From Pseudomonadota bacterium (lineage in GTDB: Bacteria; Pseudomonadota; Alphaproteobacteria; Reyranellales; Reyranellaceae), in the NCBI GenBank assembly GCA_018242505.1, contig JAFEBU010000027.1, positions 1 to 64,000 of the forward strand: a stretch of DNA of 64,000 nucleotides, given 5' to 3'. Every line of letters begins with the position of its first letter. The first letter of the stretch is position 1. Under the pieces are notes generated by a model. It was given only the letters and a program-made list of their open reading frames with translations. It was not told the DNA's origin and searched no databases. Shown here piece by piece: positions 62,948 through 64,000 of the stretch. Both the position numbers and the translations under genes were made by a program.

Positions 62948-64000
62948 ATGCGGTTTGGACTTCTCTACGAGCATCAGTTGCCGCGCCCGTGGACTGGCGA
63001 CGCCGAGCACCGGCTGTTCAAGGAGGCGCTGGCCCAGGTCGAATTGGCCGACTCGCTCGGCATCGACTACATCTGGGAAGTCGAGCACCACTTCCTCGAG
63101 GAATATGCCCATTCCTCCGCACCCGAGGTCTTCCTCGCGGCCTGCGCGGCACGCACCAAGCGCATCCGCATCGGCCATGGCGTGGTGCTGGCGCCGCCCG
63201 CCTACAATCATCCGGCGCGTGTTGCCGAGCGCATTGCGACGCTCGACCTGATCGCCGACGGCCGTGTCGACTGGGGCACGGGCGAATCGGCCTCGCGCGT
63301 GGAGCTGGAGGGTTTCGGCGTCGACCCCGACCAGAAGAAGGCGATGTGGGCCGAAGCCGTCGAGCAGACCGCCAACATGATGGCGATGAACCCGTATCCC
63401 GGCTTCCAGGGCAAGTTCTTCTCCATGCCGGTGCGCAACGTGGTGCCCAAGCCGTTGCAGAAGCCGCATCCGCCGATCTGGGTCGCCTGTTCCCGGCGCG
63501 AGACCATCCACGCTGCGGCGCGGGCCGGCATCGGCGCACTCACCTTCGCGTTCGTCGACCCGGCGGAAGCCGCCAAGTGGGCGCACGAATATTACGACAT
63601 CATCAAAAGTGATCAGTGCGTGCCGATCGGCCACACGGTCAACGCCAACATCGCCATGGTGACGGGCTTCTCTTGCCATGAGGATGGTGCCGAAGCGCGT
63701 CGCCGCGGCTCGGAAGGCTTCCAGTTCTTCGGCTATTCGCTTGGTCACTACTACGTCTACGGGCACCACCAGCCGGGCGTGACCGACATCTGGGAGCGCT
63801 TCGAGGCGGCCAAAGACAAGCTGCCGCCGGCCGGACGCGGCAGCGGCATCGGCACGCCGGCCGAACTCGCCGACCACCTGCGTCAGTATCAGGAGGCTGG
63901 TGTCGACCAGGTCGTGTTCATCCAGCAGGGCGGCCGCAACAAGCATGAGCATATCTGCGATTCGCTGCGGCTCTTTGCCGACAAGGTGATGCCGACGCTG
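62948..64000 (+). CDS. LLM-class flavin-dependent monooxygenase (partial, cut by window end)
   Basis: 351 codons are present without a stop. It starts MRFGLLYEHQLPRPWTGDAE after AAGGAAGGGAATGTC. Luciferase-like TIM-barrel features are LADSLGIDYIWEVEHHFLEE, RIRIGHGVVLAPPAYNHPAR, AERIATLDLIADGRVDWGTG and PPIWVACSRRETIHAAARAG. The 3' end, perhaps 10-40 codons, lies outside the window. It likely uses FMNH2 from a partner reductase to oxidise an organic substrate in the block above. Confidence 0.88.
   Translation, partial: MRFGLLYEHQLPRPWTGDAEHRLFKEALAQVELADSLGIDYIWEVEHHFLEEYAHSSAPEVFLAACAARTKRIRIGHGVVLAPPAYNHPARVAERIATLDLIADGRVDWGTGESASRVELEGFGVDPDQKKAMWAEAVEQTANMMAMNPYPGFQGKFFSMPVRNVVPKPLQKPHPPIWVACSRRETIHAAARAGIGALTFAFVDPAEAAKWAHEYYDIIKSDQCVPIGHTVNANIAMVTGFSCHEDGAEARRRGSEGFQFFGYSLGHYYVYGHHQPGVTDIWERFEAAKDKLPPAGRGSGIGTPAELADHLRQYQEAGVDQVVFIQQGGRNKHEHICDSLRLFADKVMPTL

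Overview
This window is high-GC bacterial chromosome, densely coded on both strands. No rRNA, tRNA, insertion sequence, prophage or CRISPR array was seen. Several features point to a soil- or water-dwelling alphaproteobacterium: Tat-exported ABC and Bug-type binding proteins, abundant SDRs, crotonases, acyl-CoA dehydrogenases and a CaiB-type CoA-transferase, DUF1127, the DUF1326/DUF2182 pair, and an otsB-GH15-otsA trehalose cluster. A Reyranella- or Bradyrhizobium-like relative is my guess, made without any database search.

Left part (0-10 kb): a LacI-family repressor is divergent from an operon running unknown protein (318 aa), unknown protein (115 aa), sugar-binding protein, two permeases, KDGal kinase (dgoK) and KDPGal aldolase (dgoA). 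This is a De Ley-Doudoroff-type galactonate/sugar-acid module. A strong -35 box and a perfect 16-bp LacI palindrome lie between the divergent genes. No transporter ATPase is encoded. A 16-bp tandem repeat array follows, then a hybrid histidine kinase, the DUF1326/DUF2182 membrane pair and a class-I glutamine amidotransferase-like hydrolase.

12-26 kb: a transmembrane Ser/Thr kinase with duplicated C-terminal modules, ilvD divergent from a LysR gene, a decayed GYD-domain gene, a NUDIX hydrolase and a membrane acyltransferase. Next come small membrane proteins and an aldo/keto reductase. A single in-frame TAG separates the reductase from an adenylate cyclase/TPR gene that has no ATG/GTG/TTG before its catalytic core. 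The 3' end of the cyclase is duplicated 1,198 bp downstream, around a repeat-rich insert, next to a YHS-domain gene.

25.7-41 kb: a Bug-type solute receptor converges on a four-gene minus-strand cluster (class-V aminotransferase fold, SMP-30 lactonase, MFS carrier, D-tartrate dehydratase-like enolase). Then follow DUF1127, the trehalose operon, a broken GNAT gene, a hydrolase/CoA-transferase/PPOX operon, and feoAB.

41-64 kb: two crotonases, a glycosyltransferase, an epoxide hydrolase, a decayed TRAP permease, a truncated and an intact CigR/RcnB-like gene, a GFA protein, SDRs, a DMT exporter, a D-aminoacylase-type amidohydrolase and a frameshifted LysR gene divergent from an SDR. A DEAD-box helicase comes next. 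The window ends in an acyl-CoA/beta-oxidation-like block: 3-hydroxyacyl-CoA dehydrogenase, crotonase, SDR, CinA, a DOPA-dioxygenase-like protein, two acyl-CoA dehydrogenases, an SDR and a luciferase-like monooxygenase cut by the window edge.

Two themes recur outside genes. At least six genes are decayed or frameshifted. Intergenic DNA repeatedly carries short tandem duplications of 15-62 bp, some touching stop codons.
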